NCBI GenBank assembly: GCA_964036665.1
Contig: OZ038531.1
Span: 21,968,591 to 22,032,590, forward strand
Reading direction: 5' to 3'
Source of the DNA: Gordius sp. MW1
Lineage: Eukaryota; Nematomorpha; Gordioida; Gordea; Gordiidae
Length of the DNA stretch: 64,000 nt
The translations under genes were made by a program, and so were the position numbers. Below, piece after piece: positions 36,286 to 47,631 of the stretch (its first letter is position 1; each line of letters starts with the position of its first letter). The notes under the pieces are model-generated. The model was not told where the DNA came from and made no database searches. It was given only the letters and a program-made list of their open reading frames with translations.

Positions 36286-36455
36286 TGGGCGTAGCCAGCC
36301 TTGGAATTAAAGGGGGCGGGCAATAATGATTAAGGGAACGGCTAAATGAACATTTTTTAAAATTTTAGCTATAATTTGAATAAATTCTAACAATTGTTGG
36401 AATTTAGAGGGAGGCAACAGCCCCTCCCTGCCCCCCCCCCTCGGCTACGCCCATG
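36286..36455. mobile_element. MITE family 1 copy, private to block B
   Basis: GGGCGTAGCCAGCCTTGGAA to CTCGGCTACGCCCATG, interrupting sequence that is continuous in block A (…ACACTTGG…, …TTGATGAGGGAC…). Confidence 0.8.
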
Positions 36456-36762
36456 CATACATCTATCAGATTGAATGAGGGACAACGCTCTAGCTATCCG
36501 GACCTTAACGCCGTGTTTACGAGCTAATTTATTTTCAATCTAAAGTAAAATGAAAATGTTGTAAATAGGACGAGAACAAAAGCCCAGCTTTTTGTGAGAC
36601 ATTGCGCAAATAAAACATAAATGATGTAACTTTTGCTAATGAGATGCAGCTCCCAGCTTTAGGCGACATATTTCTCCTGCGATAATTTTTTAATGTGGTA
36701 AAAAATGGCCTAGCTAGTGTTTGTCTCCGTGTGGCAATAGGATATAAAAATAATTCAATAGC

Positions 36763-36860
36763 CATGGGCGTAGCAAGGTTTTGAATTAGGGGGGGGGGGG
36801 CAAAACATGTTTTTTTTCTCGCCATTTAGGGGGGAGCACCCACCCCTGGCTACGCCCATG
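36763..36860. mobile_element. Short MITE family 1 copy
   Basis: CATGGGCGTAGCAAGGTTTT to CTGGCTACGCCCATG, 98 bp, shortened interior with a G run and CAAAACATG. Confidence 0.8.
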
Positions 36861-36974
36861 CCAATAGCTCTTTGTCACGTTAAGGTGGTCAGCTATTTAG
36901 ATGAGGGGTGATGCTTGCCTATCCAGACCTAACCGCCGTGTTGACGATGTGATATATTTTACAAATTTTTTAAA

Positions 36975-37052
36975 CAAAGTGCTGAAAGCGAGATTTGAAC
37001 CCTAGAGCTCTTGGTCAAAGACAAAGCCTATACCAACTACACCCCCATGCCC
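36975..37052 (-). tRNA. tRNA-like pseudogene or SINE head
   Basis: Minus strand has an A-box-like TAGTTGGTATAGGC and a B-box GGGTTCAAATC at tRNA spacing, starting from a TGGGGGTG run. The T arm fits, but the acceptor stem does not pair and the anticodon loop lacks the usual T at position 33, so I do not assign an amino acid. It lies in block B only; block A shows no counterpart. Confidence 0.35.
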
Positions 37053-37419
37053 ACAATATAGGATATAAGGATGTTAAAACTAATTCCTGTTCGCGCCCCA
37101 TTTAAAAGCAGCTCTTACTTTGAGACCCTGAGGGAAATAATTTTCCATCTTAATATATTCTACATCATATACAAAGTGGTATAAAATACTTATCTTATCC
37201 TTCATATTTACACCAATGCTCCTTTACCGCGTAAGTTAATATACATACTAATATGTATTGTAATTATTAATTTATTAATTATTATTAAGTTATATAAAAC
37301 TATTTATAATTATAAAATTTAGCTGTTGATAACCCTGATAATCTGCATGATCGCCATGTGTAAAAATAGCCGCTTCAAAAATCAAAGTAATTTTAAAATA
37401 AAATTTGTTATCAATTTTA

Positions 37420-38551
37420 AATAACTTTACATTATTTATAAGATAATATGACTGTTGTGTTTTTAAATAATTACCTTAACTAACGCATTTGGAGGCTTAC
37501 ATCATATAAACTAAGGATTAAAGGAGGCTTCTTAAACGCGCTTATATTAATTATATTCATTATTGTATCAGAATGCTTTTTTCAATTAACTTATTTTAGG
37601 GTATAAATCTACGTTAATCTTATAAATATTAGTTTGCAAAATGATTTTATTATATATATTATATAGTCAATAAAAATTGTTATCAAATCTTACCAATAAT
37701 AGTTTAAATATTTTGTTATTGTAAAATTTGAGTTTGTTTTTATATATGTCAATATGCGTTTGAAACACTTAGACTTAATTGCAAAAATAATAAAAAGCAG
37801 ATCGGGTACTGAAATTAAATGATTAGAAAAAACAAGTTTGCTTAAAAATATATTTTCTCATATCCATCTCAAAATGAACTTTGAACAAAGTTTCAATTCT
37901 ACCATAAATTTTTTCTAAAATTATGACTTTGTATAGTTACTTTTGAGGGGGATGTCAATTTTGACATTAGCAGACTTATGTTCTATTAGCAATCTGCACA
38001 CAAAAATATAGAAAAAATGTTATGCCTGTCTCTAATATAATTTTTTGATAAATGCGATATAAATAATTATATCAATTAAATGACAAGTTTTATTCCGTAA
38101 AAATTAAAGCTACACAACCTTTATAATTTATGAGGTTTCTAGGTAATAATAATTTATAAAAATGAAGTATAAAATGGATGGCTTAAAGTATAAAAACATA
38201 TATTCAAAGCGATAGAGTGTTAAAATTTTTCATGATGTTTACTAGATTGCAATAGATAAGCATTTTCAATTTAATATAAAAAAAAGCATTTTGAAGGTTA
38301 CGATTTTTATGTGATTAATTTAGATAATTAGACACCTGAATAAATTGTTAATTCTACATAAATTTATTAACCAACACTAGTACTTTCTTCGGGGCCTCAA
38401 GGTAAGTCATAATGTATTTGTCATAAATGTGCGCATATAGAAAATGAATTTGACACATTATCTTCTAAGCTATATCATTCTAATGTTATAATTATTTAAT
38501 TTAATATCGTACATCAAAGCCGAGTTTCTAAATATAGTTAATTTACGCTTC
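37420..38551. other. AT-rich block B sequence
   Basis: No gene or mobile element recognised. Weak similarity to block A (26990-27700) in places. Confidence 0.4.
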
Positions 38552-38939
38552 TGTTCAAAATAACGACAGTATCATAATACTGACAACCATTATATGTATA
38601 AATAAAATATATAGAATTATATATAAGCAATTTCTACATACTTATTATAATATATTAAACACTAAATTATATAATTAACAAAGAAAAGTTATTATAAAAT
38701 TACTTAATCTTATTAAGTGTTATATACTTGTGCATTCCATGAGGAGTATAGCTTGAAATATATTCAATACTAAATTATATAATTAAGTATTACAAGTTAG
38801 TCTGGTAAAGAGTGCTATATAATTAAGTGTATATAATAAACTATATGTAATAATATAAAAGCAATTTATACATACTTAATATATTAAATACTAATTTTTT
38901 ATGGTTGTCGTTATTATAATACTGTCGTTATTTTGAACA
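38552..38939. mobile_element. Foldback element with 38-bp inverted ends
   Basis: TGTTCAAAATAACGACAGTA...CTGACAACCAT at the left and the complement ATGGTTGTCG...CGTTATTTTGAACA at the right. The interior is AT-rich with repeats of ACTAAATTATATAATTAA. No target duplication is certain, and the superfamily is unknown. Confidence 0.75.
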
Positions 38940-40189
38940 TGATTCTTAATTTATGAAGCAATTTAGTTATTATTAATCATTTTATTAATTATAATCTCGA
39001 TTAATAACTACTACAATGACTATCTTCTTATGAATAATGTTTCCACTTATTTTTAACATAAATAATTTTTATAGAAAATTATAAAAGCCTAAATTTTGAA
39101 AGATTTATGGTTACGATATTTTATAAATTGGTATTATGAAGATTTAAGATAATTAAAAAAAATGATAGAATTTAAATTGTAATATAGGTAAAATAAGCTG
39201 CACTTTAAAATAAAAGTTAGTTTAGTTTAAAGGTAACACTAATAGTATGTGTTATGTGTTAGTAACTAAGCCATGTTATTTGTTAGTAAGTTTTTATTCA
39301 AATAAATATGTGTGTATGTATGTATAAATGGGTTACAATACATGACAATTAATTATTACAGTAAAAATATATTAGAAAAGGCAATAGATTATAAATATGT
39401 ATTATTAAATCCTAACTGTATAATTTTAATATCATTTTAGTTTTTATTATCTGTTTAATAAGCAAAAATTTATATAATATTTATAAATTATAGAGATGGC
39501 AGCTATTAGTATGATTTATTTGTACTTGCTTATCCACATATTTTATCATAACTAGAGTTGTTAAGGCTATTAGATCCTTTGTTAAAATAATCATCAATTC
39601 GTTAGAGTTTTTTATTTCGAGAAAGTAATATAAATTAATTTTTTAAAGCCAAATTTATAAAAATGCAACAGAACTAGTTGAATTGTAATGTAACTTTAAC
39701 AACTCTAGTCCTATCTTAGATGAATCACTGACATATGACCAAAACTATTATTTATATTATCAATAGATTGATTTTTTGCTATAGTTGTAGTATGAACACA
39801 TGGTTTATGCAATTTCATATTATAAAACTAATTGTTCGTTTTAGTGTGGGAAACACCAATGAATCGATTCGAATTAAGTAATCGAAGTATATTATATATT
39901 GACTGATAAACAGCTAATAAATTAGAAAGCAACGGTATAGGCTGCCATCCCGTCGTACATTTTAATTGATATACATTTCGTAATAGCCTTATTTATTTTA
40001 ATAGAAACTTATATTGAGCTACGACGGCACAATTGAAGCTTTAAACGATATAAAAAACCTTAAGAACTTAAAGATTTGTTGTAATTTGTTGGATTTATAT
40101 AAAAAAATACACATACGCGAGGAGATAATAAGTTGGCCAAGTGTGATCGGCTGTTTTCCAGCTTAGATTTTACGTATTTTAATGTAATC
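38940..40189. other. AT-rich block B sequence, no gene
   Basis: Contains matches to block A (39050-39250 and 39505-39580) and nothing else that I can support. Confidence 0.45.
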
Positions 40190-40388
40190 GTGTTACAAAA
40201 AGACGTGGATTTTGTTTGGTCGACTTTTGGTTTAATTAGGACTAACGGTCAACTCTGCCCTGTTTTTCCAATTTCAACTAAGCCTAGAGGTGGACTAAGA
40301 AAGGTTGCTTAAAAACCTTTGGCCAGTGTATGTTTAGTCAACTAAAATTAAAGTCGTCTAAACCAAACCCACGTCTTTTTACAACACT
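40190..40388. mobile_element. MITE family 2 copy (diverged ends)
   Basis: TGTTACAAAAAGACGTGG and its complement CCACGTCTTTTTACAACACT. Both ends share the AAAGACG variant not seen in other copies, so the two arms changed together. GTCGACT boxes are inside. Confidence 0.75.
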
Positions 40389-40711
40389 AATATACATACA
40401 GACCTCGACAAAGCCTTGCATCTTCATTATAAATTATAAGATATTTAATTTAAGTGTCACTCACTAATATATATAAAGTTATTTTCATTTACCATAAATA
40501 ATACAGAGGTATGAAGTACAGATGTATTTAGCGTCTGGAATTATGTATATTTAATTTTAGACGGGAAACCGCGTAAACCAAGTAAATTTATATTCTTTCA
40601 TTATATTGGTTAATCTTTGAATTCAAAGTTAAATTCTTGAACGAACCTCTTTGAACTATTTTTTCTAAAATTTAAGGCATATAATACTAATCAGGGTGGT
40701 TCAATTGTAAC

Positions 40712-41213
40712 TAGAGAACTGCACGGGTGACCTGAAACCCGAACCCACCCGGACCCAACCCGATGGGTAAAATTTTAAAATGTTTTCGAGTCGGGCGGGG
40801 TTGGATTTAACGTGTCGGATCAAAGGGTATGAATTTTACATAGCAAATACATGAGACATATCTTTTAAATTTTATGTAGTATAATATTTTTAATTAATAT
40901 CAAAATTTATAATTGAAGAACATTTTCAGTTAATTAAATTCCTTTTGTTTATTTAAATCTGATTGTTTTAATTTGGACGGATATTTGAATTTGCCTCGTG
41001 AAAGGTAAAATATATAAACAAACTAATATTTTTAAATTATAGTTAAAAAGTGTGAAGTGGTAGTTCACTATTAATTAAAACTATTACTTAAATATATATT
41101 CATAAACCAAAATAAAAGTAAGTTTAAATTTATAAAATGGATCATTCGGGTTTAAAATTTTAAAGTGCTTTGGGGTCGGGTTCAGGTTGAAAAAGAGACT
41201 TTGCAGTTCTCTA
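40712..41213. mobile_element. hAT-type non-autonomous element (TAGAGAACTGCA ends)
   Basis: Left TAGAGAACTGCACGGGTGAC and right CTTTGCAGTTCTCTA are inverted. Subterminal CCCGAACCC/GGGTCGGGTTC words also pair. Flanking 8-mers ATTGTAAC and ACCGTAAC match at six positions, fitting a decayed 8-bp hAT duplication. Confidence 0.7.
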
Positions 41214-41748
41214 ACCGTAACTATCACATTTAAAAACTTTTATTATATATGAAGAAAATAAAAATGCATATTCGTTTTATCAATTGCTGTGCACTTCTTA
41301 AGCCAACCATCTCTACAATAAACGGTTCTCGATACCTTACATCATTATTGTTGCTATGTAATTCTCACTCGCATTAGGGAACACCTAGTATATGAGATAT
41401 CATAGAAGGAAATGATGTGAGACACCCCATATAAGTCTAACAAACATTTTATTGTTACGTAGGAAAGAGACTGGTGTGACAGAGGGGAAGTCTTTTAATA
41501 TTTTTCATACAGAAATTAATATTCCATCATTTATCCATTCCAATCCCCCCCTCTTAATAAAGCCCGTCATGCCAGCCCCCAAGAATTGCATAGCATGAAG
41601 TATAGAGGAGATCGATTTTGAAGCCTAACATCTAAAAACTAATTTGTTGATTAATCGTATTTAATCAATCCTATGTGATTATGTGAAAGGTCAAAACTAT
41701 CCCCGCCGTCGTAAGTTTGAGGATCTATTATAAAAGCTGATTTTCTTC

Positions 41749-42482
41749 CATAGACTAAATAGACTGCTCATTCGCTTTAAAAAAGTGATGCCAATTTTGA
41801 CCGCCATTTGTAAGTACTACAACGTGAGGGTCTATTCTAACGTTATAATGGGATTCTATATATACTCTCTATTTTTTACCCTCTTTCTCACCCGGGGGGG
41901 GGGGGGGGTGTTTTGCCCCCCCCCCATTATTTTTTACCCTCTTTCTCACCCGGGGGTGTTTTGCCCCCCCCCTAATTTTTTTCCCTCTTTTTGATGCGGG
42001 GGAGAGGGGGGGGGGGGGGGGTGATTCGCTCCTCTACTTATTTTTTACCCTCTTTGTCACCCCGGGGGGGGGGGGGGGCCGGAAAGCCCTTTTTAACCAT
42101 TTCAAAATATTTTTGTGAATTTTTGCGGTCACCGTGGTGACAAATGTCATAATGAACATTTTCTATTGAAATTTATATTTTTTTTAAAAATTGACTATCA
42201 CCGCCCCCCCCCCCCATCCCCTGCATCAGAAAGAGGGTAAAAATTAGGGGGGGGGGGCAAAACACCCCCCATGCCCCCCCTCTCCCCCGCATCAGAAAGA
42301 GGGTAAAAAATTACCCCCCCCCCCCGGGTGAGAAAGAGGGTAAAAAATAGAGAGTATATATAGAATCCCATTGTAACGTTAGAATAGACTCTCTCGTTGT
42401 ACTACTTACAAATGGCGGTCAAAATTGGCATCACTTTTTCGGTACGTGTGTACGTATAATGGAGCAGTCTATTTAGTCTATG
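41749..42482. mobile_element. 734-bp foldback with poly-G/poly-C core
   Basis: Left CATAGACTAAATAGACTG and right CAGTCTATTTAGTCTATG are perfect inverted ends. The arms continue with AGTGATGCC, AATTTTGACCGCCATTTG and ATGGGATTCTATATATACTC. The core repeats ACCCTCTTTCTCACC, G runs and GTTTTGCCCCCC, the same minisatellite as in the element at 8663. Proline-rich frames here are artefacts of the repeat. Confidence 0.85.
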
Positions 42483-43032
42483 TTTTCTTCACATATTTCA
42501 TTTAAAGCAAAGTAGATAAAATTTAACATTTATGCAACATAAAAGCTAATATTTGTTATAGGGCTCCTCCGTAGAAAAAATCCTTCACACCGAAATTTAA
42601 AAAGACTCTCATGGCATTTGCAGCACAACTGATCTAAATCACATTGTTAAAAGAGACTGTATTTAAATCAAGTGTTTTGAAACCAAAACAATAAACCATA
42701 TTAAATTTTAAACTGTTTTATGTTTTACTAACATGTTATTTATAATGACGTTTTAGCAAGCTCCATATCCTTTAATTTCTGTGGATTTTTTATATAATGC
42801 ATAATTTCAATAGGTGCGAAGAAAATGAGAAAACTTAATTACATAAAATCTCAAATTCGATTTTTGTGGAAAAATGTTGAAGCAATAAAATATACATAGT
42901 TTTAACATGCTTTTTATATACATTCATAATTGCTATTTATGTTGATTAGTTTTTGGGGCGGCATGAGATACAAGTTTAAGAAATAGAGGCTGTTTTACAT
43001 TAATCACAAACAAACAGATATTTTTTATATTA
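42483..43032. other. AT-rich sequence, right end of block B
   Basis: 42620-43000 matches block A 32860-33420. No gene seen. Confidence 0.5.
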
Positions 43033-44764
43033 CCAGGGGCTTCGCTCCTGGTGGGAGGGGGGAAGGGAAGGGGGGAGGGAGGGGCAGGAGGGGAGGGGTA
43101 AGGGGCCGACTTGGAGTTCGTTTTGGTACATTTGTCTATTTTGGGGTATTGTTTTTACGAAACTCTTCTATACTCTGTATAAACGTAGCATATTTGTTAT
43201 GCAATTTATGGGCGAGAAAGGTGGGAAGGGGCGAGAATGCCTATGGGGGGGGCCAGGGGCGATTAATAAATGTTTTATGGCAGTTTTTACAAAAATTTAG
43301 CTTTTTAAATATTTGTATGAAAAAAACCTCAAAACGTACAACTTTTAACTTAGATTTTTTGTCTAAATTTAAACAACTTGGTGTAGGCGACCCATAATGT
43401 GAATTATGACTATAGACTCTATTCAAATCATGCGCATATGTATAGTAATAGTATAAACAAGAAAGCAACAAATGGTAACATTTTATCTCATCAAGTTAGT
43501 AAAAGAGTGGATTATGTTGCGAGTATTAGATGCGACGGTGAAAAGAAGGTGAAAATTTTGCATTATATTCAGGGTTAGGTTAGTGGATAGCGGTTTTATT
43601 AGCAAAAAAGGACGGGGCAAACCAATTTGTAAAACTATATATATAAAGAACCTTGTAAGGGGTGTGGGGTGCGGTGAGAAGTGGGAAAGATATTATATAA
43701 GGGCAAAAAATAGAATAAAAAATTTCGATATACACTTTGGCCAGTGGGCATTTTTTCTAATGGTAAGCAGGTCAAAAAGCGTCTAAATACATAAGGGCCA
43801 AATATCAAAAAAACGAAAAAATTTTCCAATCCCACTTTGTCCATGGCCAATTTTTCCATCAGTAGCCAGCAGACGGCCAAATGGCTTATATTTATAGATA
43901 GAAAAAAAATCGAAATACACTTTGGCCAGTGAACATTTTTTCTAATGGTCAGAAGTCGGCCAAATAGTTAGCCAATAATTATAATCCAGAGAAAAATTCG
44001 ATTTTAATCTCACTTAAGCAGGTGTTCATTTTTTTTGTTGGTCAGTAGCCAGCAAACGGCCAAAGAGCCTATATTTATAATATATAAAAAAAAATTGATA
44101 TACACTTTGGCCTGGTCATTTTTTTTATTGGTCAGTAGTCAGCAGGTCAAAAAGAGTCTAAATATATAGGGCCAAATATTTTAAAAAAAAACAACAACAA
44201 AATTCTATCCCACTTTGGCCAGTGGTCATTTTTTCCATTGGTCAATAGCCAGCATGCCAAGATCTTATTAACAAGAACAATATATTATCAATGCAAAATT
44301 TAGGTTAATAACAAAAAGAAAAAATAATTCACAAAGTAGCAAATATACAATTAATAGCAACTAATCAAATTAATAATTTCGGGTTTTGGCCGGGGTCAGA
44401 TAAAATAGAAGTAAACAACGGTCATCATTAATTTGCAGGGAATTTAGTAGCCGATTTCGCAGCATCCGTTATATAGCAACAACCTAGCTAGACAAATTGT
44501 CAAAACAAATTCAGGTATAAAGCTAATCAGTTGGGCACAACAACAATAATGGATATTGGGCTCGGGTGAGGTCAAAAAATTAAAGCCAACCAGCGGTCAT
44601 AGTATATTTGCGAAAGCAAAATAAAAGGCATTTACAGAAGCATAAGTCCACAGCCATTAAAAACCCTTATAAGTTTCCACGGCAATTAGGCAAAAATTAC
44701 AAGTTGGACAGGACACTCTACTCAAGGACAACGAAAAGTGCGCCCATAAATTGCATAGCAATTA
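43033..44764 (+). repeat. Composite repeat copy e, longest
   Basis: Begins with a diverged hairpin CCAGGGGCTTCGCTCCTGG in place of the usual CTCGGGCCTTCGGCCC, then the G/A-rich stretch, TACTCTGTATAAACGTAGC, GGGCGAGAAAGGTGGGAAGG and GAGAATGCCTATGGGGG. Next come CAACTTGGTGTAGGCGACCC (as in copy c), about six tandem units with CACTTTGGCCAGTGG and CAGTAGCCAGC (43736-44260), unique sequence, and the end GCCCATAAATTGCATAGCAA. The start hairpin differs in sequence from other copies but keeps pairing, which suggests the fold matters. No coding frame recognised. Confidence 0.7.
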
Positions 44765-45280
44765 ATATCATTACTGTGATGATGTGATGTTAAAGCAATT
44801 CAATGCCATCTGCATTTAATTAAATAATCATTTATTTACATTCCTTTTTATTAACTAATGAGGAAAGTAAATACCCTTCTTCTGTTCTAACAATGGAGTA
44901 CACTGAAGAAAGACATGTGAGATAACATAGGTATACAAGAAAAAAGATCCTGCAAGCTGACATATATTTATGATATAGATTATTAGGCTGAAGCTGAACA
45001 ATAAAATGTTTTTAGTTTTTTCCGTAGTCGTCCAGACTTTGTGATGAATGAGGCTAAAGGGGCAAAACATGGCTAAACGTTCTTAAGGCTAAATTCCCAC
45101 GCCATTTGAAATTTATATTTAATAATGTTTGTATAATCCTATAGACCATTTATTTATCTATAAGATCATAATTTAATTTCTTTGTTTCATTATTACTTTA
45201 AGTTTTATCCACGTTTATTTGAGCCTCCTCCTCGCATTAAAATTCTTGCCACTAAGTCTGGGAAAACAGAGTACATACTA

Positions 45281-45455
45281 CGGGTGCCCTAACAACTCGC
45301 CGAAAACCATCTCGCCGAATTTAATATCCCCCGGTTAAAAAAGGTCCCCTAATTTAAATCGTCCCCCATTCTACCAATCACAAAATGGGGGACCTTTTTA
45401 TAACCGGGGGACATTAAATTCGGCGAGATGGTTTTCGGCAAGTTGACGGGCCACC
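45281..45455. mobile_element. Hairpin MITE, 175 bp
   Basis: About 70-bp inverted arms (CGGGTGCCCTAACAACTCGC, GAAAACCATCTCGCCGAATT...) around a short loop near 45375. CATACTA flanks both sides (45274-45280 and 45456-45462), a 7- to 8-bp target duplication that suggests hAT-type insertion. Confidence 0.8.
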
Positions 45456-45484
45456 CATACTAGGCGTTCAATGTTTGGTAACAC

Positions 45485-46632
45485 TAGTGATGCGGAAAAA
45501 CCGAGAAAAATCTCGGTCTCGTCTCGTCTCGTCTCGAAAAACCGAGACGAGACGAGACGAGAATTTGAAAAATGGAGTCGAGATCGAGACGAGAATTTTG
45601 ATGTCGAGACGAGACGATACGAGATTTTCTCGGCGAGATCTCGACTTTTTATTGATCGTTAGATTTTAGTAAATTATTGTGTATTTTAATTTACATTTAA
45701 GGTATTAAGTGTAAATCAATATGTATGGAATATATTTAATATTAAAAAAATTCACAAGTGTAGTAAATATTATATATTTTTGCAAAAAAAATAAAATTTG
45801 GCAATCATTTACCTAAGTATGGTTGATTTTTGTCATACATTTAAATACGTACTCTTTAATTTAAAGTTTAAAACCTTATGTTCTTAATTCTATAAAAATG
45901 CTGCTTTTATTGTTGTTTTACAACGTTTTAATTTCTGCAACTAGTTATCAATTCTATAAATAATAATAACATCATTAAATGTCACTCGCATAAACATGCA
46001 ATAAACACTATGGGCTATAACTGATGATGGTTATATTAATGGACTTAAACGTTTGCCTTAAATATGTTAAGGTCTACTTTGAATCATTAGCAAAGGTTAA
46101 TAAAGGGTCTCATTTTGCTCACTTATGCAACTATATCAACTATAAGCGAACTTATAATTTTCGAAGTCCATTTATAGTTGACAGACACAGTGAATTTGAT
46201 GCAAATATTATAATTTGCTAGAACAATAAAATTTAATCTTTTATATTTCAAATTTATTTATAGTTTTTTTAGTCTGCACTTTTTATAGAAAATGTTATCT
46301 TTATGAGTTAATTCATATCTTTATATTGTCAATGAGATGTCGTGTCCCGCTAAATCTTTAAAAAGTTTGTGTATTAAAGTTTTTCCAAAAATATAAAATT
46401 TGCCATTTGGATTTTTGAACACTTATTTATATTTTTAATAAAATAGGAGAAATTTTTATTCCGTATATATTTTTTTTTAAAAGTCGAGACGAGACGAGAA
46501 TTCTCGTCGAGACGAGACGAGACCGAGATTTTTCTAGACCGAGACGAGACGAGATCGAGATTTTCCTAATCGCTCCCGAGACGAGACGAGATTTTGTATT
46601 CGAGACCGAGACGAGACGAGATCGAAACACTA
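45485..46632. mobile_element. Non-autonomous hAT-type element with GAGAC-repeat ends, copy 1
   Basis: Ends TAGTGATGCGGAAAAACC and GATCGAAACACTA are bordered by an exact 8-bp duplication GGTAACAC (45477-45484 and 46633-46640). Inside each end is an array of GAGACGAGAC words, facing each other (45505-45640 and 46480-46630). The AT-rich middle shows no transposase. Short frames through the arrays are low-complexity artefacts. Sister copy at 56521, fragment at 10395. Confidence 0.9.
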
Positions 46633-46744
46633 GGTAACACATCCATCTCTCCCTTTCTCCTTCTCTTCCACTCCCGCTACGGGATGACATGAGCAGTCTA
46701 GGCTTAAAACTAACATAGGCATGCGTTTGAAATTATAACCGACA

Positions 46745-47145
46745 AGCAACCTTAATTATCCTAATTAATGGCAAAAAAAACAATGGAATGTCTTTAATAT
46801 TTATTCTAGTTTATATTATAAACTCGCGAACGCCTATTATGTATGATGCGAAATAGTCCCTAATATATAAAGAACGATGTAATAACCTATTTGTAGGCAA
46901 ATGATCGTCGATATATGTATGGTAAATAATAAAAATTTTATAAAGAGACGTAATAAGTATCACAATTCGAATAGTAGGCCTAATAATAATAATAAATTTA
47001 CGCAGCGACTAGGGGTAAACTTATACAAAAGAGAAAAAGACAAAATTGTCCAAAGGCGTACAAACACATTATCAAACGAGAGTGATGCGCAGTTATGAAT
47101 GAGATTATCTTAGATGTCATGATATGATAATGGTAAGCCTACAAA
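46745..47145 (+). repeat. Dispersed ~400-bp repeat, copy 2
   Basis: Homologous to 35165-35565 in the same orientation (boxes given there). The frame MIVDICMVNNKNFIKRRNKY runs for 65 codons from 46901. Confidence 0.7.
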
Positions 47146-47631
47146 ATATGGGAATATTTGCGGGTAGAAACATATAATAGCTTTCTCTCTCCCCGCTGAC
47201 AATGATGACGACGATGAAAAATATAACGTGCGAAAAATATAACGGCATTCGATATGAGTATAACGTTATTAATTCGTCCGAAGTTCGGTATAATGACTGA
47301 GTATAAAATAGGATAATGGTAGGGTAAAGTGGCTAAATGATAAGTTATTTTCAAAATTTGTTGTGGGCCTCCTTGCCAAGGGCTATATTCACATCACCGG
47401 GTAGTGGTGTTACCGAAACGACGCGATTTAAAGGCACGTGTTCATTTGCTTTCCCTTTTCCTAATTCTTTTACCTTTTCTCTCTTGCTCCTGAAATTTAA
47501 TGTAATTTTAAATACAAAACATACAAACTTGCATAATAAAGACTAAGTCAGTCCCGACCTTAAAAATCTGCTTAAATACTAGGTTAAGGTCATAGTGACC
47601 CCGAAGGAAGTCGAGATAAGCAAAATCTAAC
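47146..47631. other. Sequence downstream of the SLC6 stop codon
   Basis: Probably contains the 3' untranslated region of the SLC6 gene on the minus strand. I found no clear poly-A signal and no other gene. Confidence 0.35.

Larger units (their letters stand above)
36217..43010. repeat. Segmental duplication, block B
   Basis: Old copy of block A (24595-33420); matching patches are listed there. It lacks both LINEs of block A and has its own MITEs (36286, 36763, 40190) and foldbacks (38552, 40712, 41749). A short internal second copy of the GATGAGGG(A/G)...CCGCCGTGTT stretch occurs at 36866-36945 beside the one at 36465-36520. Confidence 0.65.

Noticed and set aside
36975-37052. Functional tRNA gene
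   Set aside because: No acceptor stem pairing and an abnormal anticodon loop; kept only as tRNA-like.
45471-45669. Arg/Glu/Ser-rich frames
   Set aside because: Translation of the GAGAC pentamer array in a hAT-type element.
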